Of a stretch of DNA of 64,000 nucleotides, positions 25,550 through 34,459 are shown one piece after another (within the stretch, counting starts at the first letter, position 1; each line of letters opens with the position of its first letter). Origin of the DNA: Polaribacter litorisediminis (GTDB taxonomy: Bacteria; Bacteroidota; Bacteroidia; Flavobacteriales; Flavobacteriaceae); NCBI RefSeq assembly GCF_019968605.1, contig NZ_CP082966.1, positions 3,957,501 to 4,021,500 of the forward strand, in the 5' to 3' direction. Position numbers and translations under genes: made by a program. Below the pieces are notes generated by a model. It was not told the origin of the DNA. It ran no database searches and saw nothing but the letters and a program-made list of their open reading frames with translations.

Positions 25550-27087
25550 GCTGGGTGTTGTTCTAACTGAGGATTAACATCTATTTCATTTTGAGGAATA
25601 GGAAAAACTTCAGATCTCTTACCTAAATAATTAGGATTATAAGGACCTACAGGATCAGATTCTGCTCTAAGAAAAGCTTCTTGAATGGTTCCCCATCTTT
25701 TTAAATCCATAAAACGTAAACCTTCCATAGCTAATTCTACTCTTCTTTCGTGTCTTACAATTTCTATCATTTCTTGTTGAGCTACACTACCTTGTAAACT
25801 TTGTACGCTGGGCATACCAACTCGTGCTCTCACTTGGTCCACCAAACTTGCTGCACCATTTACATCACCAGTTTCTGCTAATGCTTCTGCTCTCATTAAT
25901 AGAACATCTGCATATCTAATTACATGAAAGTCTTGTGAACCTTGACCAAAAACAGGGTTTCCTTCAGCATCAGGACCTTGTCTGATATATTTTCTTTGCC
26001 CAAATCGTGTAGGACCATTTCCTTGAAAAATTCTAACAGGATCATTCATATATTGATCACCTGTAAAGTATATCGTTGCATTGGCTCTTGGATCTCTATT
26101 AGCCCCTTTATTATTATCATCATATAGTGGAGATTGTGTAATAGGCAAGCCATCTATACAATGATAATCGTTTACCAAGTTTGGCATTGGTCTTACATCA
26201 CCTTTTGGAAAACCTAAGAAAGTTGCAGAAAACGTTTCACCACTTGATGATTCATCACCTCTTAAAAAACGAACTGCAAAAACAACTTCATTAGAAGTTT
26301 CACCTGCTTCTGTAAATAATTCTCCATAATTTGGATTCAAGCTGTAGCCTAAGCCCATTAATTGGCTTGTTAATTGTATAACACCAAATTGCCCTGTGTA
26401 TTCTTTGTTATATAATTGCACTCTTGCAAATAGACCTAAAGCAGCACCCTTTGTAGCATAACCGTATAAATTACTAGGATGACTTACTGGTAAGTTTTCT
26501 GAGGCAAATTTTAAATCTTCTACAATTTGTGCAGTTACTTCTGCCATTGTGTTTTTTGGCACAAACGCTTCCTCTAAGGTTTGTGGAGCTGTAATTAATG
26601 GAACATCCTCATAGAAAACGGTTAAGTTAAAATAGAGTAAACCACGTAAAAAATAAGCTTGACCTAATAATTGATCTTTAGTGGTTTGAGGGATTAAATC
26701 TGTAGAAATATTATTTACATTTTGAATTACTGCATTAACTCTAGCAATACCTCTATAATGATCGTTCCAAAATGTACTGATAGGACCTGATGCAGGGGTT
26801 AAAACGCCCTCCATAAAAATACCTGGACCTTCCCATTTAAAGTTGTTGAAACTGTTATCGCCTAAGCCATCAAAACCAGGAATTCCTTGAAATCCATTTA
26901 AGCTCCCTCCATAAATTGAATTACCTTGTAAAGCTGCATAGACTCCATTGAGTGCCAAGAAAGCATCTGATTCACTTTGCCAAAAGTTACCTTCTGCAAT
27001 TTGAGTTAGCGAGTTACGTGATACAAAATCATCACTACAACTCACCAAACTTAGTGATATAAAAATTGCTATTAATATTTTTTTCAT
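25540..27087 (-). CDS. susD: SusD-like glycan-binding lipoprotein (PUL1)
   Basis: 515 residues. The signal and lipobox are SLSLVSCSDDF. It has the RagB/SusD fold with helical TPR-like scaffold segments (QLLGQAYFLRGLLYFNLTVF, then RHERRVELAMEGLRFMDLKR) and the canonical end VFPIPQNEIDVNPQLEQHPA. It caps the SusC porin and selects the glycan. It lies 4 bp downstream of susC and overlaps the GH128-like gene, the usual tight susC-susD-enzyme order. Confidence 0.95.
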   Translation of the reverse strand: MKKILIAIFISLSLVSCSDDFVSRNSLTQIAEGNFWQSESDAFLALNGVYAALQGNSIYGGSLNGFQGIPGFDGLGDNSFNNFKWEGPGIFMEGVLTPASGPISTFWNDHYRGIARVNAVIQNVNNISTDLIPQTTKDQLLGQAYFLRGLLYFNLTVFYEDVPLITAPQTLEEAFVPKNTMAEVTAQIVEDLKFASENLPVSHPSNLYGYATKGAALGLFARVQLYNKEYTGQFGVIQLTSQLMGLGYSLNPNYGELFTEAGETSNEVVFAVRFLRGDESSSGETFSATFLGFPKGDVRPMPNLVNDYHCIDGLPITQSPLYDDNNKGANRDPRANATIYFTGDQYMNDPVRIFQGNGPTRFGQRKYIRQGPDAEGNPVFGQGSQDFHVIRYADVLLMRAEALAETGDVNGAASLVDQVRARVGMPSVQSLQGSVAQQEMIEIVRHERRVELAMEGLRFMDLKRWGTIQEAFLRAESDPVGPYNPNYLGKRSEVFPIPQNEIDVNPQLEQHPAWQ

Positions 27088-27091
27088 GATG

Positions 27092-30000
27092 TTATAATTT
27101 TAAATTTAAACCTAAAGTGATCGTTTTGTAAAGTGGTGCATTTCTGGTACTTTGACTTCCATTAGCTCCTTCTGGATCAAAATTCTCTAATCCAGTAAAT
27201 GTTAATAAGTTTTGTGCACCTACAAATACTCTTAATTTACTTACGTTGATTTTATCGGAAACAGCTTGTGGTAAAGAGTACCCAATTTCAAGGTTTTTAA
27301 GTCTTAAATACGAAGCATCTTGAACATAGAAAGAAGATACTAATGTGTTGTTTTGACCACCAATTCTTGGTAAACTAGTGCTGGGGTTTTCAGGAGTCCA
27401 TCTGTCTAACCAATACGTTAATACGTTACTTCTATTATCATTCATTGGTAAATTACCATTACCCATCAATAATCTATCGACACCATGAACACCTTGAAAT
27501 AATAAGTTTACGTCGAAATTATTGTATTCAAAAGAAGCGTTAAAGTTGTATAATAAATCTGGATTTGGATCACCAATAATAACCCTATCATCTTGATCTA
27601 CAACACCATCTTCATTTGTGTCTGCATATCTAATATCTCCGGGTCCAGTTGTTGAGTTCCCAAATTGGGTAGGCGAATTTGCAATTTCCTCGATACTTTG
27701 GAAAATGCCAACCGCTTGATACCCAAAGTAAGCTCTTAATGGCTCTCCAATTCTAATAATATTTGTGTTCGTTATAGTTTCTTCACCACCATCACCTAAG
27801 CCTGTTACTTCATTTCTAAGTAATTTTGTAAAGTTTCCACCAACATTGTATTTTACTTCGCCAATATTACCTCTAAAACTACCATTAAACTCAATACCTT
27901 CGTTAATCATTGAAGCTGCATTTGTGGCTCCTAAATTATTAACTCCGATTGTAGAAGGAACAGGGAAATTAGCGTATAAAATATCAGTACTATTTTTTCT
28001 AAAATAACCTAATTCTAGTTGAAGTTTGTTTTTAAACATTCCTGCATCTATCCCGATATCTAAAAGTTCAGATTGTTCCCATCTAATATTTGGATTTGCT
28101 AAACTTGTAATGGCAACACCACCTACAATAACATCGTTCCCTAAAACATAATCTAAACCAGGGTTGTAAGTTTGTTCAAAAACATATCTTCCTGCACCTC
28201 TGTCATTACCAACCAATCCATAACTAGCTCTTAGTTTTAAATTGTTAATAATCTTTATATCTTTCATAAATTTTTCATTAGAAATTCTCCATCCTAAGGA
28301 AGCAGAAGGAAAGGCACCATATAAATTATCGGGTCCAAAAGCACTACCTGATGCATCATACCTAAAGTTTACTTCAGCTAAATACCGATCATCATAATTG
28401 TATTTAAGTCTTCCAAAAAATGATTGTTTTACGTCTTCGTTTGCACCCCCTGAAACTGCAGGATCTACAACACCACCACCATTAAATTCTTCTATGTTGT
28501 CTGTTGGAAATCCGCTTAATTGTCCTGAGAAACCATCTGCTTTAGAATAGAATATAGAGTGACCTAATAAAACATCGAAACTATTTTTATCATTTAGTTT
28601 TCCGTTGTATCGTAAGATATTTTCGTTTAATAAAGTATAATCAAAATTTGTGGTGTTAGACAAACTATTTAAGTCGTTTTGAATTACAATATTGCCATCC
28701 CAATCTTCTAAAGTAGCTCTTGGTGTAAAGTTTGAAACGTTAGAATATACAATATTTGCACTCCCACTTGTTTCAAAACTTAAGTTATCAGACAATTTAA
28801 AGTTCAACCCAAATCGCTGACTCATATTAATTACATCACTTTCAAAATTACCAAAATAGCCTCTTCTTAACGGGTTTTGAGTTAAGAGTGATGCATTTGA
28901 ATTTAAGTATGCTCCATCAACAATACCATATTCACCATTTGAGTAAAAAGCAGGAATGGTTGGAGCTGCTCTTTGAAATGAATAGATAATTCCATTATCT
29001 CCACTAAACGCATTTTGCCCGCCAGAAGGTCCTGTGTTTCTTCTCCAAAAAGTATTGGAAACACTACTAATAGTTAACCAATCTTTTACTTTAGAATTGA
29101 TATTTAAACTCATATTATATCTTTCTGATCTAAATTTACTTCTTACAATAGCATCTTGCCCTAAGAAGCCTAAAGAAAGTCTGTATGTAGTTTTGCTGTT
29201 ACCGCCAGAAAAAGAAATATTATGATTCTGAATAGGCGCTAAAGTAAGCACTCTATCTGCCCAGTTTGTATCTCCAAATTGGTCTGGTAAAGAACCCGTT
29301 CTAATAGCTTCCATTTGTTCTGGAGTATATCTTGGTTGAAATCCAACACCATCTTCATTTCTAAATTTTTCGTTCATTAAGGTAGCATAATCCAAAGAAC
29401 CTAAAAACTCAGGTTTAATGGTAGCCTCTTGCATACCATAAAAGCTATTAATGCTTACTTCAAATTTATCTGATTTACCTTTTCTTGTAGTTACTAAAAC
29501 AACTCCGTTTGCTGCTCTAGCACCGTAAATTGCTAAGGATGATGCATCCTTTAAAACACTAATACTTTCAATATCTGAAGGAGCAAGACTGTTAAACGCT
29601 GCTAGACTTTCGTATTGAATATTATCGATTACTATTAAAGGTTGGCTACCTCCAAAAGTACCTATACCTCTAATTACAATTGAAGAAGCATCTGCACCAG
29701 GACTACCTGAAGACTGTGTTAATTGCACCCCAGAAAAACGACCATACAGCAGTTGACCTGAATTAGTAACTGGTTGATTTACTTCGTCTTTAAAAGTAAC
29801 GGTTTGGACAGCTCCTGTAACATTTACCTTTTTTTGAGTGCCATAACCTACCACAACAATTTCATCAAGTTGTGATGCACTTTCCATTAGCACTATTGTG
29901 TAAACTTTTTTAGAGTCTACCTTTACTATTTTCGTTTCATATCCAAGATAAGAAACTTCCAAAATTTCCCCAGAAGAGGCTTCAATTTTAAAAGCACCAT

Positions 30001-30163
30001 CAAAATCTGTTGTGGTTCCTTTTGCTGTTCCTTTTACAGTTATGGAGGCTCCTGGTAATAATAAACCATCTGAATCTGTTACTTTACCAGTAATTGTATT
30101 TTGTGATAAAATAACTCCCCCGAACGTAGAAAATAAAAGAAAATAAAAAATAAGTACTTTCAT
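27092..30163 (-). CDS. susC: SusC-like TonB-dependent transporter (PUL1)
   Basis: 1023 residues. A signal peptide, then a carboxypeptidase-regulatory-like domain at ~22-95 (ITGKVTDSDGLLLPGASITV), then the SusC signature region DEIVVVGYGTQKKVNVTGAV. A plug domain follows (VIRGIGTFGGSQPLIVIDN, then SISVLKDASSLAIYGARAAN) and a 22-strand barrel ends APLYKTITLGLNLKL. There is no STN domain, which fits control by the HTCS rather than an anti-sigma. It is the first gene of the minus-strand operon, with operator B upstream. Confidence 0.95.
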   Translation of the reverse strand: MKVLIFYFLLFSTFGGVILSQNTITGKVTDSDGLLLPGASITVKGTAKGTTTDFDGAFKIEASSGEILEVSYLGYETKIVKVDSKKVYTIVLMESASQLDEIVVVGYGTQKKVNVTGAVQTVTFKDEVNQPVTNSGQLLYGRFSGVQLTQSSGSPGADASSIVIRGIGTFGGSQPLIVIDNIQYESLAAFNSLAPSDIESISVLKDASSLAIYGARAANGVVLVTTRKGKSDKFEVSINSFYGMQEATIKPEFLGSLDYATLMNEKFRNEDGVGFQPRYTPEQMEAIRTGSLPDQFGDTNWADRVLTLAPIQNHNISFSGGNSKTTYRLSLGFLGQDAIVRSKFRSERYNMSLNINSKVKDWLTISSVSNTFWRRNTGPSGGQNAFSGDNGIIYSFQRAAPTIPAFYSNGEYGIVDGAYLNSNASLLTQNPLRRGYFGNFESDVINMSQRFGLNFKLSDNLSFETSGSANIVYSNVSNFTPRATLEDWDGNIVIQNDLNSLSNTTNFDYTLLNENILRYNGKLNDKNSFDVLLGHSIFYSKADGFSGQLSGFPTDNIEEFNGGGVVDPAVSGGANEDVKQSFFGRLKYNYDDRYLAEVNFRYDASGSAFGPDNLYGAFPSASLGWRISNEKFMKDIKIINNLKLRASYGLVGNDRGAGRYVFEQTYNPGLDYVLGNDVIVGGVAITSLANPNIRWEQSELLDIGIDAGMFKNKLQLELGYFRKNSTDILYANFPVPSTIGVNNLGATNAASMINEGIEFNGSFRGNIGEVKYNVGGNFTKLLRNEVTGLGDGGEETITNTNIIRIGEPLRAYFGYQAVGIFQSIEEIANSPTQFGNSTTGPGDIRYADTNEDGVVDQDDRVIIGDPNPDLLYNFNASFEYNNFDVNLLFQGVHGVDRLLMGNGNLPMNDNRSNVLTYWLDRWTPENPSTSLPRIGGQNNTLVSSFYVQDASYLRLKNLEIGYSLPQAVSDKINVSKLRVFVGAQNLLTFTGLENFDPEGANGSQSTRNAPLYKTITLGLNLKL

Positions 30164-30213
30164 ATTTAAGTTTTAGTGTTTAGTTAATAAAAGTCGTTAT
30201 AACTTTCATGAGC

Positions 30214-30274
30214 CAAAGTTCTAAACTTAAAGCGTTATTTAATAGGTTAAATTGACCATTTTTTGGGGTTAAAT
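30214..30274 (-). promoter_or_regulatory. PUL1 operator B and promoter (before susC)
   Basis: Read on the minus strand, TTTAACCCC and TTTAACCTA are direct repeats 22 bp apart (30245-30274 on +). About 25-27 bp downstream of the second lies TAGAACTTTG (30223-30214), an imperfect -7 element. The arrangement parallels operators A and C and has the same orientation toward its gene. Confidence 0.45.
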
Positions 30275-30278
30275 GAAT

Positions 30279-33200
30279 CTAAGAGGTGATTTCTTTGTCT
30301 CCTTTCTCATAAAGGCCACTGTATTTAGAGGGTAAACACTTAAATTGTTTTTTAAAAGAGGTTTTAAAATATTTATAATCATTAAAGCCAACTTCGTACG
30401 CAATTTGACTTAAATTTAAGTCTGATGTTAAGATTAAATGTGCCGCTTTTTTTAGTCTAATAGATCTTATAAAAGCAGATAATGAGAGTCCTGTTAATGA
30501 TTTTATTTTTCTAAACAAACTAGATCTACTCATATTTAATGCATCAACCATAGTTTCTATGCCAAAAGAATTATTTTCTAAATTATTTTCTACTAATAAA
30601 ATAGCTTTGTTAATAAAGGTGTTTTCTGTATCAGAATCAGATTCTACTTCTTTTGCAGTAGGCTCAAAACGAACTTTGTTTAGTAAGTGTAGTTTTAATT
30701 TGTCTTGATTTTCTATTAAGCTTTCTAATCTGGCTTTAATTATTTTTGCGTCGAAAGGTTTTGTAACATAATCATTAGCACCTGTTTTTAATCCTTCAAT
30801 TTCAAAAACGGTAGAGGTTCTTGCAGTTAATAGTATAATAGGTATGTGAGATGTTGTTATTTGAGATTTTAGTTCTTTACAAAGTGTAATACCATCTTTA
30901 CCAGGCATCATAACGTCACTTATGATAACATCTGGAACTTCAGAGGATGCTTTCTTAAAACCTACATCTCCGTTTTCTGCCTGAATTACATCGTAAGTTT
31001 CTGAAAGTATATCTTTTAGATAGCTTAAAATTTCTACATTATCATCTATGATTAAAATTTTATGTTTTTTAGGTTCAATTTTTAACGATTCTAATTGTTC
31101 TGAATCAGTATTTCTAACGTATCCTTTTATATTCTCTGATGTCATGAAATTTTCATTAATTTCACCAGCATATAAATTGGGGTCTAAGGTTAGTTTTATA
31201 ATAAACTCTGCACCTTCATTCACTGTACTTTTTGCTATAATGCTTCCATGATGTAGCTCTACAATTTTTTTTGAAAACGATAATCCTATTCCACTACCAA
31301 TCATTTTAACAGAATTAGCAGATTTTATTTGAAAAAATCTATCAAAAATCTTTTCTAAGTATTTAGCATTCATACCTATACCAGTATCTGTTATACTAAT
31401 TATACAGTACTCATCATCACTATCAATCTTCATTTTAATTTTATCGCCAGAGGAAGTATATTTTAAAGCATTTGACAAAATGTTGCACAAAACAATTTCC
31501 ATTTTATTTCTATCGAAAGGAAATTGTATCACTTCTTTATTGGTTTTAAAGCTATACTTTATGTTTTTTGATTTTGCAGCTTCTTTAAAATATAAAAATA
31601 CTTCACTAGAAAACCTAACAAAATTACCATTAGAAACATCTAATTTTAACAAACCATGGTCTGCTTTTCTAAAATCTAATAATTGATTTATTAAGTTTAA
31701 CAATCTACTTGTATTTCTATCAATATAACTTAAACTATTGTAGACTTTTGGTGGTAAGTTGTCATTTTCCATCAACTCTTTTAAAGGGCTGATTATGAGA
31801 GTTAGTGGCGTTCTAAATTCATGAGAAATATTGGTAAAAAAGTTTAGTTTAGCTTCTGATAATTCTACTTCTTTTTCTTTGTCTATCTTGGCAATTTCTA
31901 ATTTATTTTTAAGCCTTATCCTCGCATTATTATTACGAATTAAATATACAGCAATTAGTGATATAATTGAAATGTACATAAAAATGGCAAGATTACTTTT
32001 CCACGGAGAGCCAGATAATTTAATGGTAATAGATTTTGGTTGACTCCAGTTTTTATTATCCCTAGATGATTTTACTTCTAAAACATATTTTCCTGGAGAT
32101 AAACCTGCAAAATTTATTTCGTTTCTGTTTTGTAAATCAATCCATTGATTTTGATAATCATTTAATTTGTACTTGTATCTTAAATTTAAATCACCCAAAA
32201 AATCGTTGACAGCAAAACGTGTTGAAAAAAAATTTTCTTTGTATGATAAGTTTATTTCTTTGGCATAATTAAAGTTTTTTTCGAGAATAGAGTTCCCTTC
32301 TTGAAAGGTAATTAATTGGTTATTAACCCTTAGATTGGTATAAATTATTTCAGGTATATTTTCATAGTCTTTAATTTCTGAAGGATTAAAGCAAGTGACA
32401 TTATCTACGCCACCAAAAAAAATGGTTTCACCATTATAATTAAAGAAGCTGTTGTTGTTAAAAGAGGTAGATTGTATACCATTAATATCTCCATAACTTG
32501 TTATTGATTTCTTAATATAATCGTATTTTACAATTTCTGTATGGGTACTAAACCATAAATTTGATTGGTTATCAAAGGCAATTGCACAAATAAAATCGCT
32601 ATTTAAACCTTCTTTCTTTGTAAGAATTTCTTCTATAGTTAAATTGGTTTTGTTGTTGTTTAACTTAATCAGTCCATTAGGTGTTGCTAGCCAAATTTTA
32701 CCATCTCTAATTGCCATTGAGTTGATAATAACACTTGGTAATTTTTCTTTAAGCAAATTACTTTGATTGATGAACGTTTTCTCTTGTTTGTTGTAGCAAT
32801 GAATACCATTATAAGTGCCTACCCAAATTTTTCCGTTAGCATCTTCTACAATAGAGGTAACTCTATTACTCTCTATTCTATTTTCTCTAAAATCTTCACT
32901 ATAAAATACATAGGCGTTTGAGTCATTTATGTAATCAAGATTTACAATAGCCAAACCACTTTGTTGTGTTCCTATAAAAAGCGTATTGTCTTTGATTAAA
33001 AAACTTGTTGGTTTTTTAATTTCGGTGTTATAAAATAATGTTTTTTCAGTTGACAAATCAAAAATTGCAAAACCTTCTGCTGTAGCAATGTAAAGCTTGT
33101 TTTGGTGTTCGTAAAGTGCATTTATTTTTACATTGCCGAGACTTTCAATTTGTTTTAGATTCGAGAAATCATCACCAAAATAAACTCCTTTTAATAGGGT

Positions 33201-34298
33201 TCCTAAAAATACTTTCTGTTTGTTTTTATAAATACTCGTGCAATTGATAAACTCTTTAAAGTCACTTTTTAATAAGGCTTGATCTATATTTTTAAATCCA
33301 TTTCCTTCTAAAATCTTCACAATACCTCCACCAGCTGTAGATAGCCAAGTAACATTATTTTTATCATGATGAATATTTAATATAGTTGTATAGTTGCCTT
33401 TTAATATTCTAGAATTTTCTGAAACAAGTTGTACTTTTTTAAATTCACTGATATCATCGTTACTTCTAAAAACCCCATTTCTCCATGTACCAATCCAAAT
33501 TCTATTGTATTTATCAAGAGACATTTTTTTTGTAAAACTACTTTTAACATCAACTTTTACCGATTTAATACTTTCGTTTGCATAATCATAATTATAGATG
33601 TTTTGATCATTTTTACTGCTGGTTATCCAAACTTTATTTCTACTCTGATCGGGTAAAATATCACTTAGAGCATTGGGAAATTGATGAATTTTAATTTTTT
33701 TAGTTTCTGAAAAGTATTGAAAAAGCCTATTACCACTGCAAAACCACATGTTGTTTTTAAAGTCTTTTTTAATGCTATAAATAGGTTCGTAGTAGTTAAA
33801 ATGTTCTTTTAATTTATCGTTTTTAAAATCAATAACAAAAACACCACTTTTCCAAGTTCCAATCCAGATATTACTTTCAGAATCTTGAGAAATTGATGTA
33901 ATTCTAAGATTGCCTTGGTTGGCAATGTCTATTAAATGGTTAAAATCTCTTATGCTATTTTTTCTAATATCTAAATAAGAGATGCCTCCACTTTTAGTAC
34001 CAATCCATAAATTAGCCTCATTATCTAAAAAAAGAACTTCTATATTTTCATTGATTAAACCTTTGTATTTTTCATTGGGTTTAATGTATTCATAATCGTA
34101 ACCGTTAAATTTTGTGATGCCATTTTCGGTTCCGATCCATTTCATATTTAAATCATCACTAACTAAACTAGATACGTAGTTGTGAGATAAACCTTCTTTT
34201 GTGGTAATAAATTCTATTACATAATTTTCAGCATTGTTTTGAGAAAAGAAATTTGTTGAAAAAATAAAGGCAAAAAAGTATAAAAAATGTTTAAACAT
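30279..34298 (-). CDS. Hybrid two-component system (HTCS) PUL regulator
   Basis: 1339 residues from the ATG at 34298; a TTG six codons upstream is less likely. Order: signal peptide; many Reg_prop blades forming a periplasmic double propeller (~40-680; repeated WIGTxxGG); Y_Y_Y domain (~690-755; LSPGKYVLEVKSS); membrane helix (~770-795); HisKA with His826 (NISHEFRTPLT); HATPase (GSGIGLSFSKKIVELHHG); receiver with Asp1128 (IISDVMMPGKDG); AraC-type HTH at the C-terminus (LSQIAYEVGFNDYKYFKTSF). It senses an oligosaccharide in the periplasm and activates PUL1, probably through the ACCC repeat sites. The stop lies 115 bp before susC. Confidence 0.95.
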   Translation of the reverse strand: MFKHFLYFFAFIFSTNFFSQNNAENYVIEFITTKEGLSHNYVSSLVSDDLNMKWIGTENGITKFNGYDYEYIKPNEKYKGLINENIEVLFLDNEANLWIGTKSGGISYLDIRKNSIRDFNHLIDIANQGNLRITSISQDSESNIWIGTWKSGVFVIDFKNDKLKEHFNYYEPIYSIKKDFKNNMWFCSGNRLFQYFSETKKIKIHQFPNALSDILPDQSRNKVWITSSKNDQNIYNYDYANESIKSVKVDVKSSFTKKMSLDKYNRIWIGTWRNGVFRSNDDISEFKKVQLVSENSRILKGNYTTILNIHHDKNNVTWLSTAGGGIVKILEGNGFKNIDQALLKSDFKEFINCTSIYKNKQKVFLGTLLKGVYFGDDFSNLKQIESLGNVKINALYEHQNKLYIATAEGFAIFDLSTEKTLFYNTEIKKPTSFLIKDNTLFIGTQQSGLAIVNLDYINDSNAYVFYSEDFRENRIESNRVTSIVEDANGKIWVGTYNGIHCYNKQEKTFINQSNLLKEKLPSVIINSMAIRDGKIWLATPNGLIKLNNNKTNLTIEEILTKKEGLNSDFICAIAFDNQSNLWFSTHTEIVKYDYIKKSITSYGDINGIQSTSFNNNSFFNYNGETIFFGGVDNVTCFNPSEIKDYENIPEIIYTNLRVNNQLITFQEGNSILEKNFNYAKEINLSYKENFFSTRFAVNDFLGDLNLRYKYKLNDYQNQWIDLQNRNEINFAGLSPGKYVLEVKSSRDNKNWSQPKSITIKLSGSPWKSNLAIFMYISIISLIAVYLIRNNNARIRLKNKLEIAKIDKEKEVELSEAKLNFFTNISHEFRTPLTLIISPLKELMENDNLPPKVYNSLSYIDRNTSRLLNLINQLLDFRKADHGLLKLDVSNGNFVRFSSEVFLYFKEAAKSKNIKYSFKTNKEVIQFPFDRNKMEIVLCNILSNALKYTSSGDKIKMKIDSDDEYCIISITDTGIGMNAKYLEKIFDRFFQIKSANSVKMIGSGIGLSFSKKIVELHHGSIIAKSTVNEGAEFIIKLTLDPNLYAGEINENFMTSENIKGYVRNTDSEQLESLKIEPKKHKILIIDDNVEILSYLKDILSETYDVIQAENGDVGFKKASSEVPDVIISDVMMPGKDGITLCKELKSQITTSHIPIILLTARTSTVFEIEGLKTGANDYVTKPFDAKIIKARLESLIENQDKLKLHLLNKVRFEPTAKEVESDSDTENTFINKAILLVENNLENNSFGIETMVDALNMSRSSLFRKIKSLTGLSLSAFIRSIRLKKAAHLILTSDLNLSQIAYEVGFNDYKYFKTSFKKQFKCLPSKYSGLYEKGDKEITS

Positions 34299-34388
34299 CA
34301 GTAAATAGGATATCAATTTTTATTGAATTGTTAAATTACTTTAAGTCTTTTACATATGCAATGTTAAAAGACAATTTGACCACTTAGC

Positions 34389-34443
34389 ACCCATAAAAGA
34401 ATGGATATAACCCACTGCTTGATTAAGAGTTTAAATATTTTTG
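34389..34443 (+). promoter_or_regulatory. PUL1 operator C and promoter
   Basis: ACCCAT (34389) and ACCCAC (34410) are direct repeats spaced 21 bp. A -7 element TATTTTTG (34436-34443, matching TAnnTTTG) starts 26 bp after the second repeat, 24 bp before the ATG at 34460. It lies in the divergent gap between the HTCS gene and the right-hand enzyme operon. Confidence 0.5.
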
Positions 34444-34459
34444 AGGTAAAATTAAATAG

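Noticed and set aside
16751..30258. TGGTC as an extra conserved half-site within operators A and B
   Set aside because: Its distance to the ACCC repeats differs between sites and it is only TGGAT in site C, so it may be chance.
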